This document shows positions 35,692 through 44,651 of a stretch of DNA of 64,000 bases, piece by piece (position 1 is the stretch's first letter; each line of letters starts with the position of its first letter). Under the pieces are notes generated by a model, which was not told where the DNA came from, did no database searches, and worked only from the letters and a program-made list of their open reading frames with translations. The DNA comes from Desulfobacula sp. (GTDB taxonomy: Bacteria; Desulfobacterota; Desulfobacteria; Desulfobacterales; Desulfobacteraceae), in the NCBI RefSeq assembly GCF_030611305.1, contig NZ_JAUWQB010000006.1, forward strand, positions 1 to 64,000, written 5' to 3'. The position numbers and the translations under genes were made by a program.

Positions 35692-36393
35692 ATGAAAAAG
35701 AAAACGATCATCATAGCCATATTGTTTGTTCTGTTTTGCCTGCCACTCTTGGGCATGACGCAACCAAAAGTTTTAATTGACGCGCCTGTTTTTACTTTTG
35801 AACCTGTACCCGAAGGAGCCCATATTCCCCATGAATTTATCATTAAAAATTCAGGTGATACCCCTCTTACTATAAATAATGTTCTGCCTCCGTGAGGTTG
35901 TGACAAGCACTCCTTTGACAGGGAAATTCCCCCGGGCGGGGAAGGCAAAATAAAGGTAAGTTTTAAAACCAACGGTTACGGCGGAAAGACCATGAAAAAA
36001 GTTATTCTGGTCAAGACCGATGATCCCGAAAAAAGGAAATTCAACTTGGTTGTCACAGGGCCGGTTGAGAAAGTTGTGGAGATTAATCCTGTATCGGTCT
36101 ACCTGAAGGGAACCCCTGGAGAGTCCCTGGAATCCGTTGTGACCATTACTCCTTCTGAAAAATACAAATTTTCAATCCTGGGGATGGCACAAAAGATCAA
36201 TACAAAAATTAAAGCACAGCTTATGGAACCAAAAGGAGATGAGAAATCCTGGCAGATAAAGATTAAAAGCACATCAGATAAAGCAGATGACTTGTATGAT
36301 GTGCTGACCCTTAAAACAGACAGCCGATACAGGCCGACACTCACCATAAGGGTATATGCCATTTTTCTTAAAAAACAGGAATCAAAATCTTAA
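35692..36393 (+). CDS. periplasmic DUF1573 protein, candidate selenoprotein (in-frame TGA at 35893)
   Basis: The ORF track splits this gene at TGA 35893-35895, but both parts share one frame and join into a 233-residue DUF1573 protein. Residues 1-24 are a signal peptide. An Ig-like beta domain follows (FEPVPEGAHIPHEFIIKNSGDTPL). The TGA is codon 68 in the context VLPP-TGA-GCDKHSFDREIPPGGEGKI. DUF1573 proteins normally have CGC here, so TGA stands for the first Cys and the product would carry a U-G-C motif in the periplasm. The sequence after the TGA keeps the family pattern without decay. No clear bacterial SECIS hairpin could be drawn by eye. It lies between the pab fusion and a HAD phosphatase. 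Function is unknown, probably redox. A recent nonsense mutation is the alternative. Confidence 0.75.
35893..35895 (+). other. probable selenocysteine codon (TGA) in the DUF1573 gene
   Basis: The TGA replaces the first Cys of the family CGC motif and is followed by in-frame, well-conserved coding sequence for 165 residues. A fold of the 60 bases downstream is needed to judge the SECIS; candidate stems here are weak. Confidence 0.7.
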
Positions 36394-36423
36394 ATTATAG
36401 GACTTCTTCTACAAAAATTAATT

Positions 36424-37056
36424 ATGGATATTTCAAAAATAAAAGCAGTGGTGTTTGACTGTGACGGTGTCATGTTTGACACGGCCGTGGCCAACAGAAA
36501 ATATTATGATGAAGTGTTGCAGACTTTTGGTAAGCCCGCGTTGAATGAAGAACAGTTTGTCAATGTTCATATGATGACGATAAAAGGGGCCATTGAGTAT
36601 CTTTTCCCGGAAATGGATGATCTTTCAAGTGTATATGACCGCCTTAAAAATATCGGGTATCATAAATTCATCAAGTATATGATCATGGAAAAAGATCTGA
36701 AAGAACTTCTCCTAAAATTGGAAGACAACGGCTATATCCGGGGAATCGGCACCAACCGGACCAATACCATGGAAAAGGTGTTGGAAGACTTTCACCTGGA
36801 AGACTATTTTGAAGTGGTGGTGACAGCAGCAAAAGTCAAAAACCCAAAGCCGGATCCGGAGCAATTGTTGTTAATAATGGGAAAATTTGATCTTCAACCG
36901 GATGAAATTCTTTTTATCGGGGATTCTGATTATGACCGGCAGGCAGCAGCCAGTGCAAAAGTAAGGTTTGTCGCATTTAAGAACTCTGAGCTGAAAGCAG
37001 ATTTTAATGTGGATTCAATGGATGAGATTGCCGAGGTTTTACAGATAAATGAATAA
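36424..37056 (+). CDS. HAD superfamily phosphatase (phosphoglycolate phosphatase-like)
   Basis: A 210-residue HAD hydrolase of subfamily IA. Motif I is FDCDGVMFDTA (nucleophile and acid/base Asp), motif II GIGTNRT, motif III Lys in KNPKPDPEQLL and motif IV FIGDSDYDRQAA. A helical cap is inserted after motif I. Such proteins act on phosphoglycolate, pyrophosphate or sugar phosphates. A link with pyrophosphate from ATP sulfurylase next door is tempting but unproven. Confidence 0.85.
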   Translation: MDISKIKAVVFDCDGVMFDTAVANRKYYDEVLQTFGKPALNEEQFVNVHMMTIKGAIEYLFPEMDDLSSVYDRLKNIGYHKFIKYMIMEKDLKELLLKLEDNGYIRGIGTNRTNTMEKVLEDFHLEDYFEVVVTAAKVKNPKPDPEQLLLIMGKFDLQPDEILFIGDSDYDRQAAASAKVRFVAFKNSELKADFNVDSMDEIAEVLQINE

Positions 37057-37061
37057 AATTC

Positions 37062-37090
37062 TTGACAAATTTATCAATCCTCATTAAATC
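37062..37090 (+). promoter_or_regulatory. promoter of sat
   Basis: TTGACA (37062-37067), 17 bases, then TAAATC (37085-37090) lie in the 120-base gap before sat. The -35 is perfect and the -10 is weak. Confidence 0.45.
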
Positions 37091-37118
37091 TTACAAGATT
37101 TTTAGTTTAAAATTCAGG

Positions 37119-37142
37119 ATAAATGTTTGGGTAAACATTTAT
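37119..37142. promoter_or_regulatory. 10-bp inverted repeat in the sat leader
   Basis: ATAAATGTTT (37119-37128) and AAACATTTAT (37133-37142) are perfect arms around GGGT, 34 bases before the sat start and downstream of the likely promoter. It could be an operator or an mRNA-stabilising hairpin. It does not match the Rex (TTGTGA-type) consensus I know. Confidence 0.5.
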
Positions 37143-37176
37143 TAAAGGTTAAACATAAACAAGGAGAACGAAGTAT

Positions 37177-38454
37177 ATGTCTAAATTAGTAGCACCTCAT
37201 GGTGGAAAAGGACTAGTGATTTGCAAGCTTGAAGGCGCAGAACTTGAAGCGGAACAAAAAAAAGCCGCAGAACTCAAAAAAATTGAGATTTCTTCACAGG
37301 TTAAAGGCGATTTGATCATGCTGGGTATCGGTGGTTTCAGCCCGCTTAACGGTTTTATGACCAAAGCGGACTGGAAAGGTGTTTGTGCTGACTTCCTTTT
37401 GGCTGACGGTACTTTCTGGCCTGTTCCTGTGATGCTGGATGCAGCCAAAGAAGATGCGGCAGAGATCAATGTCGGTGATGAAATTGCCCTCGAAAGAAAT
37501 GGTGAAATTTTTGCCACCATGAAAATCGAAGATAAATTTGAAATGACCGAAGATGAGAAAAAATGGGAATGCGAAAAAGTCTATAAAGGTCAGGGTGAAG
37601 AATCTGCTGACGACGTGTTCTGGAAAATTGCCATGGAAGATCATCCAGGTGTTCAGATGGTTATGGCCAGAAAAGAATTCTGCCTTGCCGGTCCTGTAAA
37701 AGTTCTTTCCGAAGGTGAATTTCCTGAAAAATTCAAAGGCGTTTACCTGACGCCGAAAGAAACCCGCGCTATCTTTGATGAAAGAGGCTGGGCAACCGTT
37801 GCTGCCATGCAGCTTAGAAACCCCATGCACAGATCCCATGAACATCTTTGCAAAATTGCCCTTGACGTATGTGATGGTGTTATCATCCATTCTCTCATCG
37901 GTAACCTCAAACCCGGTGATATTCCGGCAGATGTTCGTATTGAATGTATTGATACGCTGATTAAAGGGTTCTTTGTTCCCGAGCATGTTGTCAATGGCGG
38001 ATATCCCCTTGATATGAGATATGCAGGCCCAAGAGAAGGCCTTCTCCATGCAACTTTCCGTCAGAATTACGGCGTTAACAGAATGATTATCGGTCGTGAC
38101 CATGCAGGCGTTGGTGACTTCTATACGCTGTTTGAAGCACAGGAAATTTTTGATACAATTCCTGCACCTGAAGGCGAAGGCAAAGCGCTTCTTTGCGAGG
38201 CTTTGAAAATCGACTGGACATTCTACTGCCACAAATGTGACGGCATGGCTTCCATGAGAACCTGCCCCCACGGCAAAGATGACAGGGTTATTCTTTCCGG
38301 AACCAAACTACGTCATGCTCTCGCCAATGACGAAGAAGTGGTTGATCATTTTGGCCGTGAAGAAGTCCTGGTTATTTTGAGAAAGTACTATGCATCTCTG
38401 ACTGAAAAAGTTGAAATTAAACTCCAGAGCCATGCAGAAGGAACTAAAATGTAA
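37177..38454 (+). CDS. sat: sulfate adenylyltransferase (ATP sulfurylase), dissimilatory type
   Basis: This 425-residue enzyme activates sulfate with ATP to adenosine phosphosulfate, the first step of sulfate respiration. The signature [16 protein letters not shown] near residue 210 and [12 protein letters not shown] near 308 form the nucleotide site. [16 protein letters not shown] near 350-365 is the Cys/His cluster of this archaeal-bacterial Sat type. A strong GGAG site and its own promoter and terminator suggest high expression as a single gene. aprBA and qmo are not adjacent. Confidence 0.97.
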   Translation: MSKLVAPHGGKGLVICKLEGAELEAEQKKAAELKKIEISSQVKGDLIMLGIGGFSPLNGFMTKADWKGVCADFLLADGTFWPVPVMLDAAKEDAAEINVGDEIALERNGEIFATMKIEDKFEMTEDEKKWECEKVYKGQGEESADDVFWKIAMEDHPGVQMVMARKEFCLAGPVKVLSEGEFPEKFKGVYLTPKETRAIFDERGWATVAAMQLRNPMHRSHEHLCKIALDVCDGVIIHSLIGNLKPGDIPADVRIECIDTLIKGFFVPEHVVNGGYPLDMRYAGPREGLLHATFRQNYGVNRMIIGRDHAGVGDFYTLFEAQEIFDTIPAPEGEGKALLCEALKIDWTFYCHKCDGMASMRTCPHGKDDRVILSGTKLRHALANDEEVVDHFGREEVLVILRKYYASLTEKVEIKLQSHAEGTKM

Positions 38455-38498
38455 TTGAGGTCTTGTTAAAGGCAATTATATTTTAAGAAGATATTAGA

Positions 38499-38540
38499 AG
38501 AGGGCTGTCTCCTGGTTAAAGAGGCGGCCCTCTTTTTTTT
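38499..38540 (+). terminator. rho-independent terminator of sat
   Basis: AGAGGGC (38499-38505) pairs with GCCCTCT (38527-38533), followed by a run of T to 38540, 45 bases after the sat stop. Confidence 0.85.
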
Positions 38541-38592
38541 ATGCCATGCGGTTGAAATTTTATGGTTCAGGAAATGTGTTTCATAATGTCAA

Positions 38593-39453
38593 TTAGACGG
38601 TTTTCAGATCCTGAAGTTTAAGAATCATCTCATAGACTTGTTTTTTGGACAGTTTGAATTCTTTTGAAATTTGTTTTGCCAGACCTGACGTGCCAAGACC
38701 TTCGGTTGAAAGTCTTTCAAGGATGATTTTTTCAAGTTGTTCTTTTTCAATGGTCTTTTGTTCCAGCTGCCCTTGAAGAAACAAGGAACATTCACCTTTA
38801 ATAGACTCTTTTTTATCCAGTTTTTGAAGAATTTCAGACAGACTTCCCCGAATGTATTCCTCATGGATTTTGGTTATTTCCCTGGCAAGGCAGGCCTTTC
38901 TATCTCCCAGAACATTTAACATATTGTTAATGAGGATTTTAATTCGTCTTGGGGATTCATAAAAGATGAGAGTTGGGGTTTGATTTTTCACAGCTTCAAG
39001 AGCATGCTGCTGCTTCTGCTGCTTTTTAGGTAAAAACCCCAAAAACAGGAAAGAATCGCTTGGAAGTCCTGAAACACTTAACCCTGCAATGGCGGCACTG
39101 CATCCTGGAATGGGAATGACACTGATCTTTTCTCTGGCAACGGCTGTGACAAGTTTATATCCCGGATCTGAAATGGTGGGTGTGCCGGCATCGGAAATCA
39201 GGGCAATGTTCAGGCCGTTTTTCAAATGGGTGATGATTTGAGGTGTTTTGTTTGCCTCATTATGCTCATGGCAGGAAACCAGTTTTGTCCGGATGTCATA
39301 ATGAGAAAGAAGTTTTTTTGAATGCCGGGTATCTTCTGCTGCAATCAGGTCTACCTGTCCTAATACCTTAACCGCTCTAAAGGTAATATCTTCCAGGTTT
39401 CCGACAGGGGTTGCGACAATATAGAGGGTTCCGGATGAATTTTGGTTATCCAT
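38593..39453 (-). CDS. rsmI: 16S rRNA 2'-O-methyltransferase RsmI
   Basis: A 286-residue tetrapyrrole-methylase-fold enzyme methylating the ribose of C1402 in 16S rRNA. Marks are LYIVATPVGNLEDITFRA at the start, AAEDTRHSKKLL near residue 40 and ALISDAGTPTISDPGY near 85-100. The C-terminal helical tail (KQISKEFKLSKKQVYEMIL) looks like a small HTH domain, usual in the family. It is last in the minus-strand translation operon. Confidence 0.96.
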   Translation of the reverse strand: MDNQNSSGTLYIVATPVGNLEDITFRAVKVLGQVDLIAAEDTRHSKKLLSHYDIRTKLVSCHEHNEANKTPQIITHLKNGLNIALISDAGTPTISDPGYKLVTAVAREKISVIPIPGCSAAIAGLSVSGLPSDSFLFLGFLPKKQQKQQHALEAVKNQTPTLIFYESPRRIKILINNMLNVLGDRKACLAREITKIHEEYIRGSLSEILQKLDKKESIKGECSLFLQGQLEQKTIEKEQLEKIILERLSTEGLGTSGLAKQISKEFKLSKKQVYEMILKLQDLKTV

Positions 39454-39480
39454 TCTAATGCTCCGTTCTAATGGCCCGTT

Positions 39481-39846
39481 CTAATGAGCCAGGAAAGCAT
39501 TTTTAATTAAATTAATGTCAAATATACCATTTTTTTCAAGAACTTCAACTACATCGAATCGAACTCTTGAATTCATCTGTTTTTTTTCTTTCAGGTAAAA
39601 GGAGGCTCCCAGGATGATCTTTTTTTGTTTTGAATAATTGACCGACTCTCTTGGCAGCCCTTTTTTAAGGCTTCGTCTGGTTTTGACTTCAATAAAACAA
39701 ATGCAGTCCTTGTCATTTGCAATAATGTCTATTTCAGCCATTATTGTTCGATAGTTGGTCTCAAGAATGGTGAACCCTTGGGTTTGAAGAAAGGATATGG
39801 CTGCGGTTTCACCGCGCTGTCCCAGATTTTTTCGGTCATCCGGCAT
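39481..39846 (-). CDS. yraN: YraN / UPF0102 endonuclease-fold protein
   Basis: A 121-residue protein with a restriction-endonuclease-like fold. The start is GQRGETAAISFLQTQGFTILETNYR, followed by EIDIIANDKDCICFIEVKTRRS, which holds the E-x-D-x-E-x-K type active-site residues. The function of the family is unclear (possibly Holliday junction or DNA processing). It overlaps rnhB by 11 bases, a conserved pair in many bacteria. Confidence 0.92.
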   Translation of the reverse strand: MPDDRKNLGQRGETAAISFLQTQGFTILETNYRTIMAEIDIIANDKDCICFIEVKTRRSLKKGLPRESVNYSKQKKIILGASFYLKEKKQMNSRVRFDVVEVLEKNGIFDINLIKNAFLAH

Positions 39847-40441
39847 TGTTCATCTCTTTTACACCCTTGAAGGTCAGCCTGTGAACAGGGCAGGGCCCAT
39901 ATTTTAAAATCGCTTCTTTATGGGCATGGGTGGGATATCCCTTGTGCTGGATAAAATTATACTGGGGGTGTTTTTCATGAAGCTCTTTCATGATGGCATC
40001 CCTTGTGACTTTTGCAATAATGGATGCAGCAGCAATGGAAATACTTTTTGAATCCCCTTTGATCAAAGCGCTCTGGTCAATGTCCATGTCTAAGGTGAAT
40101 TTACCGTCAATTAGAAGAAAATCCGGCTGAGTTGATAAATTTTCAACAGCGCGCTTCATGGAAAGCAAGGATGCCTGAAGAATGTTGATCTGATCGATTT
40201 CATGGTGCGAAGATATACCGGTAGCAACACAAATGGCCTGTTTTTTGATCACAGGAAAGAAGGCATTTCGTTTTTTTTCTGACAGTTTTTTGGAATCATT
40301 AATCCCAACACATGAAAAATTATGGGGCAGGATCACGGCAGCAGACACGACAGGGCCAGCAAGGGGTCCCCTGCCGGCCTCATCAATACCTGCTATTCTT
40401 TTAAACCCCCGGGTTAAAGCTTTGTGTTCAAATTGCCACAT
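39836..40441 (-). CDS. rnhB: ribonuclease HII
   Basis: A 201-residue enzyme removing ribonucleotides from DNA and RNA-DNA hybrids. The active-site start GIDEAGRGPLAGPVVSAAV near residue 18 gives the DE pair. DGKFTL and the later Asp in AKVTRDAIMKEL complete the metal site. HPQYNFIQHKGYPTHAH is the usual C-terminal motif. Length is normal. It lies in the rplS-rnhB-yraN order common in bacteria. Confidence 0.97.
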   Translation of the reverse strand: MWQFEHKALTRGFKRIAGIDEAGRGPLAGPVVSAAVILPHNFSCVGINDSKKLSEKKRNAFFPVIKKQAICVATGISSHHEIDQINILQASLLSMKRAVENLSTQPDFLLIDGKFTLDMDIDQSALIKGDSKSISIAAASIIAKVTRDAIMKELHEKHPQYNFIQHKGYPTHAHKEAILKYGPCPVHRLTFKGVKEMNNAG

Positions 40442-40462
40442 TAGCTCGCCTTGTAAGGAGTT

Positions 40463-40813
40463 TTAAGCAAATCGTTTTTCTTTGATCCTGGCCGCTTTAC
40501 CGCGGAGGTTTCTAAGATAGTAGAGTTTGGATCTTCTGACCCGGCCCCTGGTCACCACTTCGATTTTATCAAGGACAGGGGAATAAAGCGGAAATATTCT
40601 TTCAACACCTATACCGCCGGAAATCTTCCTGACTGTAAAACGGGCGCCTGCATATCCTTTAGTTTTTTTAATCACAACACCCTGGAATATTTGGATACGC
40701 TCTTTTTCCCCTTCTCTGATTTTAACATGTACTTTCACAGTGTCACCTGAGTCAAATTCAGGGATATCAAGACGCATTTGTTCTTTTTCTAGTTTTTCGA
40801 TCATGTTACTCAT
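40463..40813 (-). CDS. rplS: 50S ribosomal protein L19
   Basis: A 116-residue L19 with [33 protein letters not shown] and [33 protein letters not shown], all standard. It sits at the 30S-50S interface. It belongs to the rpsP-rimM-trmD-rplS order, with an extra methyltransferase gene placed between trmD and rplS. Confidence 0.98.
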   Translation of the reverse strand: MSNMIEKLEKEQMRLDIPEFDSGDTVKVHVKIREGEKERIQIFQGVVIKKTKGYAGARFTVRKISGGIGVERIFPLYSPVLDKIEVVTRGRVRRSKLYYLRNLRGKAARIKEKRFA

Positions 40814-40861
40814 TTGTTCCTCCTAAGACCTTTCCCTTTTTGGCAAAGATAGATACGTATT

Positions 40862-41425
40862 TTATCTGGCATTTGTAATCCTGTCTAAATATATTGATGC
40901 CGCAGACCTGACAGAAAGATGATTGTAATCAGTGTTTCCGTAAATCGGGTCCAAAATGAAATCACAGGTATCAATTAATTCATCTGCTAGGCCCCATGCC
41001 GTTCCAAAAACAAGGACATGGGATGCTTTGTTTTCAAGTTTTTGCCTTAACTCCTCTATTGTTATTGAGCCGGGTGTTTCTTTTGCGCTTGTGGCAACAG
41101 TCACAACCGGTTCCTTTCTTTCCTGTTCAATCGAGTTGACTGCATCCTCAAAGGTTTTAGCCACCCGGATAAGCTCAAGCGCTTTTTTTCTAAACGGGTT
41201 GAGCTTGCCGCCGACCCCTTTTGTCCAGTGTTCAATCACCTGTGTGGCAAGTATTGCCTGGTCTTCATAAGGGGTTACCACATAAAATCCTTTTATGCCA
41301 AAGGTGATGGATGCCCTTGCAATATCATGCAGGTCTATGGTTGTCAGGGCCGATCCAATGGTCTGCTCTTTTTTGTTTATCACGGGGTAATGGATCAATG
41401 CCACGTAAAAATTACTCTCTAACAA
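40862..41425 (-). CDS. SPOUT-like RNA methyltransferase (PF09936 family)
   Basis: A 187-residue protein. Segments such as YVALIHYPVINKKEQTIGSALTTIDLHDIARAS and HVLVFGTAWGLADELIDTCDFILDPIYG fit the SAM-dependent RNA methyltransferase family found between trmD and rplS in many Desulfobacterota and Thermotogae. The C-terminal pattern GTAWGL...LSVRSAASIYLDRI resembles the SPOUT trefoil knot. The RNA target is unknown. It overlaps trmD by 14 bases, so it is translationally coupled to it. Confidence 0.85.
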   Translation of the reverse strand: MLESNFYVALIHYPVINKKEQTIGSALTTIDLHDIARASITFGIKGFYVVTPYEDQAILATQVIEHWTKGVGGKLNPFRKKALELIRVAKTFEDAVNSIEQERKEPVVTVATSAKETPGSITIEELRQKLENKASHVLVFGTAWGLADELIDTCDFILDPIYGNTDYNHLSVRSAASIYLDRITNAR

Positions 41426-42167
41426 GGATTTCCAACTCCTGACACCATTGCTTTATTATTATTTTTTCTTCTGCACTCAGTTCGGTTTTTTTGAAAAGAT
41501 CCGGTCGTTTCAAAAACGTGTGCTGAAGAGAAGATTTTTTTCTCCACTGGTCGATTTTTTCATGGTTCCCGGATAATAACACATCCGGAACCTTTAGCCC
41601 TTCAAAGTCCTCAGGTCTTGTATATTGTGCATATTCAAGCCGCTCATCCGTAAATGAATCTGATTTTGAAGATTCCAGGCTTCCTAAGACCCCCGGGATT
41701 AATCTGGCTATTGAATCAATAATGACCATGGATGCCAGTTCTCCGCCTGTCATGACATAATCACCAATGGAGATTTCTTCATCAACAAGCGTGGCGTATA
41801 TCCGTTCATCAATCCCTTCATACCTTCCACAGACAAAAATAAGCCCCTCGTTTTTGGAGGCAAGTGCCATGGCTTTTTCCTGGTTGAACCGGGTTCCCTG
41901 GGGGGTCAATAATACAACCGGTGATTCAGGCGTCCTTTTCTTGGCAGCTAAAATAGCGACCTGTAAGGGTTCCGGTTTCATTACCATGCCGCTTCCACCA
42001 CCATAGGGTCTGTCATCAACCGTGTTATGCCGGTCTGTTGAAAAATCCCTGATATTAATACAATGCCCTGTGATCAGTTTTTTTTCAATACCCCGTAAAA
42101 TCATGCCATGCTCAAAAAAAGAGCCGACCAGCTCCGGAAACAATGTCAATACCGTAAAGTCCATCAA
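41412..42167 (-). CDS. trmD: tRNA (guanine-N1)-methyltransferase
   Basis: A 251-residue SPOUT enzyme making m1G37 in tRNAs with G36, which prevents +1 frameshifting. Marks are DFTVLTLFPELVGSFFEHG, DDRPYGGGSGMVMKPEPL near residue 52-70, LLTPQGTRFNQEKA, VCGRYEGIDERI and ISIGDYVMTGGELA with the SAM knot. It overlaps rimM by 4 bases and the next methyltransferase by 14. Confidence 0.97.
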   Translation of the reverse strand: MMDFTVLTLFPELVGSFFEHGMILRGIEKKLITGHCINIRDFSTDRHNTVDDRPYGGGSGMVMKPEPLQVAILAAKKRTPESPVVLLTPQGTRFNQEKAMALASKNEGLIFVCGRYEGIDERIYATLVDEEISIGDYVMTGGELASMVIIDSIARLIPGVLGSLESSKSDSFTDERLEYAQYTRPEDFEGLKVPDVLLSGNHEKIDQWRKKSSLQHTFLKRPDLFKKTELSAEEKIIIKQWCQELEILVRE

Positions 42168-42673
42168 TAATCCTCGGGCAGTGTTGTTCTTACGGTCTTT
42201 TTTTCAATATCAACCGATTTAACAAAGTGTTTATGCATCGGTATAAGCGTTTCCCGTCCATTGTCAGTGACAACCAGCACGTCATTTGCGCCCGTTGGAA
42301 AGATATCAGTTATTTTGCCGATAAATCCTTTTTGATGATCAACCACATCAAGCCCTAAAAGGTCTTGCCAGTACCAGGTGTCTTCTGCCGGTTCCGGCAA
42401 TTGATCCCGGTCAATGAGAATCTCTTTTCCTATAAGATCCTCGGCGAGGTTCCGGTTGTCAACTCCATCAAGGGAGAGCAAAATTCCTTTTTTATGGGCC
42501 AAAGCCTTAAGAATGACATACGATTTGCCCAAGCCTTTTTCTGATTTTAAAAGAACGTTTTTGCCGGGGCAAAAGGTGTCAATGGATTCTGCAAAGGACC
42601 AGACCTTAAGAATGCCATCGAGCCCATGAACCCCGGTTACCCTGCCTATGGTAAACGAAGTCGCCTTGTTCAT
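42164..42673 (-). CDS. rimM: ribosome maturation factor RimM
   Basis: A 169-residue 30S maturation factor that binds S19 through its PRC-barrel. The N-terminal domain starts FTIGRVTGVHGLDGILKVWSF, and the C-terminal PRC-barrel has DTWYWQDLLGLDVVDHQKGFIGKITDIFPTGANDVLVV. Length is usual. It follows khpA by 3 bases. Confidence 0.96.
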   Translation of the reverse strand: MNKATSFTIGRVTGVHGLDGILKVWSFAESIDTFCPGKNVLLKSEKGLGKSYVILKALAHKKGILLSLDGVDNRNLAEDLIGKEILIDRDQLPEPAEDTWYWQDLLGLDVVDHQKGFIGKITDIFPTGANDVLVVTDNGRETLIPMHKHFVKSVDIEKKTVRTTLPEDY

Positions 42674-42676
42674 GCC

Positions 42677-42907
42677 CTACTCAATAATCTCGAGAACCGT
42701 ACGTTTTTTAAGTTTGGTGGATGCCGCACTTAAAATCGTTCTCATGGCTCGAGCCGATCTTCCCTGCTTGCCGATTACTTTACCCAAATCCTCTTTTGCC
42801 ACCTTAAGCTCTAAAACAGAAGTTTGATCTCCACTAACTTCTGATACATATACCTGATCAGGATTGTCTACCAGTGCTTTTGCAATATATTCCACCAGAT
42901 CTTTCAT
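42677..42907 (-). CDS. khpA: KH-domain RNA-binding protein KhpA
   Basis: A 76-residue protein. I start it at the ATG at 42907 ([13 protein letters not shown]), with AGGAG upstream, because the track ORF runs back into rpsP. A single KH domain carries the GxxG loop in [19 protein letters not shown]. KhpA binds many RNAs, often with KhpB, and the gene sits between rpsP and rimM in most bacteria, as here. Confidence 0.95.
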   Translation of the reverse strand: MKDLVEYIAKALVDNPDQVYVSEVSGDQTSVLELKVAKEDLGKVIGKQGRSARAMRTILSAASTKLKKRTVLEIIE

Positions 42908-42969
42908 GATCGCATCTCCTTTAAATGGGGTGTTGAGAATACCGGGGCTGCATATAAAACAGCTTATGC

Positions 42970-43212
42970 TTAACTGACTCCCTGCCGTTTCAATATGCTC
43001 TGGACAGTGGTTGAAGGTTTTGCACCTTCGCTTAACCAATATTTTATTCTGTCCTCTTTCAGGGTAATGGCAGCCGGCTCAACCATTGGATCATAGGTGC
43101 CTAAGAGTTCCAAAAATCTTCCATCTCTCGGGCTTTCAACGTCCGCAGCCACTATTCTGTAAAAAGGTTTTTTCTTTGTGCCTTTTCTGGTCAATCTGAT
43201 TCTTACGGCCAT
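42970..43212 (-). CDS. rpsP: 30S ribosomal protein S16
   Basis: An 80-residue S16 starting [24 protein letters not shown], followed by [16 protein letters not shown] and a C-terminal [23 protein letters not shown]. It is an assembly protein of the small subunit. It follows ffh by 16 bases in the common ffh-rpsP order. Confidence 0.98.
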   Translation of the reverse strand: MAVRIRLTRKGTKKKPFYRIVAADVESPRDGRFLELLGTYDPMVEPAAITLKEDRIKYWLSEGAKPSTTVQSILKRQGVS

Positions 43213-43228
43213 ATTCTTTTCTTTCTCC

Positions 43229-44554
43229 TTAAAACGGCAGCATGTTTTTCAATGAACGCATGCCGCCTTTATTAAACTTCTTTATCATTTTCATGGATTG
43301 GGAATAGCTTTTCAGAAGCTTGTTGACATCCTGAACCGTGGTTCCGCTTCCTTTGGCAATTCTTTTCTTTCTTGATCCTTTAATAATGGTGTATACACGT
43401 CGTTCTTCAGGTGTCATGGAAGTGATAATTGCTTCAATCCTGGTAAATTCCTTGTCATCTATATTTAAGCCTTTAAGCTGCTTTTTGTTCACCCCTGGCA
43501 GCATTCCTATGAGGTCTTTTATTGATCCCATTTTCCGGACGGATTTCATCTGGTTCCTAAAATCTTCCAGGGTAAAGGCATTCTTTCTTATTTTTTTTTC
43601 AAGCTCTTTGGCTTCTTTCTGGCCAACAGCATCCTGCGCCTTTTCGATAAACGAAAGCGCGTCTCCCATTCCCAGAATTCTTGAAGCCATCCTGTCCGGA
43701 TGAAATGCTTCCAGAGCCGTTGACTTTTCACCCACACCGATGAATTTTAACGGTTTTCCGGTAACAGCTTTTATGGAGAGCGCTGCACCGCCGCGAGCAT
43801 CACCATCCATTTTGGTCAGAACAACACCGGTAAGATCAAGGGCATTGTCAAATGATCCGGCAATGTTCACCGCGTCCTGACCGGTCATGGCATCAGCCAC
43901 CAGAAGGATTTCTGATGGGTTGATTCCTTTTTTAATACTTTTAAGCTCAGCCATTAATTCTTCATCAAGATGCAGTCTTCCCGCGGTATCCAGCAACAGA
44001 GTGTCGCATCCCTGTTCTTTGGCTGCCAATTGTGCATCCTGGCAAATTTTTAAAGGCTTCATATCAGTTGTGGATTGAAATACCGGAATATCCAGTTGAT
44101 TTCCAATCTTTTTCAACTGATCAATCGCCGCAGGTCTGTAAACATCCACCGGCACCAGAAAAGGTTTTCTACCCTTTTTTCGAAGATAGAACCCAAGTTT
44201 TCCTGCAGTTGTGGTCTTACCAGAACCCTGCAGCCCGATAAGCATAACAGAACCCAAAGACTTTCCATCAAGATTCAGTTCCTGATGGTGGGAGCCCATC
44301 ATTCTGGTAAATTCATCGTTTACAATTTTTATGACCTGCTGACCCGGCGTAAGGCTTTGCATTACTTCCTGGCCCAAGGCTCGAACTCTTATATCTGAAA
44401 TAACAGATTTTGCAACCTTATAATTAACATCAGCCTCAAGCAACGCCATGCGCACCTGCTTAAGACCATTTTCGATGTTCTTTTCGTTAAGGATGCCATG
44501 ACCTTTTAGTTTTTTAAAGACCGAATCAAGCCTGTTACTCAAATTTTCGAACAT
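43229..44554 (-). CDS. ffh: signal recognition particle protein Ffh
   Basis: A 441-residue SRP54 GTPase that, with 4.5S RNA, targets nascent membrane proteins to FtsY. An N domain is followed by the G domain with [15 protein letters not shown] (P-loop, near residue 105), [23 protein letters not shown] and [26 protein letters not shown]. The Met-rich M domain ends in [11 protein letters not shown]. It heads the minus-strand operon of ten genes down to rsmI. No 4.5S RNA gene was recognised in the window. Confidence 0.98.
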   Translation of the reverse strand: MFENLSNRLDSVFKKLKGHGILNEKNIENGLKQVRMALLEADVNYKVAKSVISDIRVRALGQEVMQSLTPGQQVIKIVNDEFTRMMGSHHQELNLDGKSLGSVMLIGLQGSGKTTTAGKLGFYLRKKGRKPFLVPVDVYRPAAIDQLKKIGNQLDIPVFQSTTDMKPLKICQDAQLAAKEQGCDTLLLDTAGRLHLDEELMAELKSIKKGINPSEILLVADAMTGQDAVNIAGSFDNALDLTGVVLTKMDGDARGGAALSIKAVTGKPLKFIGVGEKSTALEAFHPDRMASRILGMGDALSFIEKAQDAVGQKEAKELEKKIRKNAFTLEDFRNQMKSVRKMGSIKDLIGMLPGVNKKQLKGLNIDDKEFTRIEAIITSMTPEERRVYTIIKGSRKKRIAKGSGTTVQDVNKLLKSYSQSMKMIKKFNKGGMRSLKNMLPF

Positions 44555-44651
44555 AAAGAGCCCAACCCCAAAATATCAAATCAAATCATTGAAATTAGTA
44601 TAGATTCCGTGATATGTCAAGAAAATAATAAATTTAAGCAGATAAAAATAT

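Noticed and set aside
35692-35895. Reading the TGA in the DUF1573 gene (and in hdrA and mvhD) as ordinary stops or pseudogenes
   Set aside because: In all three the frame continues with conserved family sequence, TGA falls exactly on a family Cys, and no other frame damage is seen. Recoding as selenocysteine explains all three at once.
37294-38271. 325-residue ORF antisense to sat
   Set aside because: Composition is His/Phe-rich with no family motifs; it is a shadow of the highly biased sat codons. The sat frame is certain.
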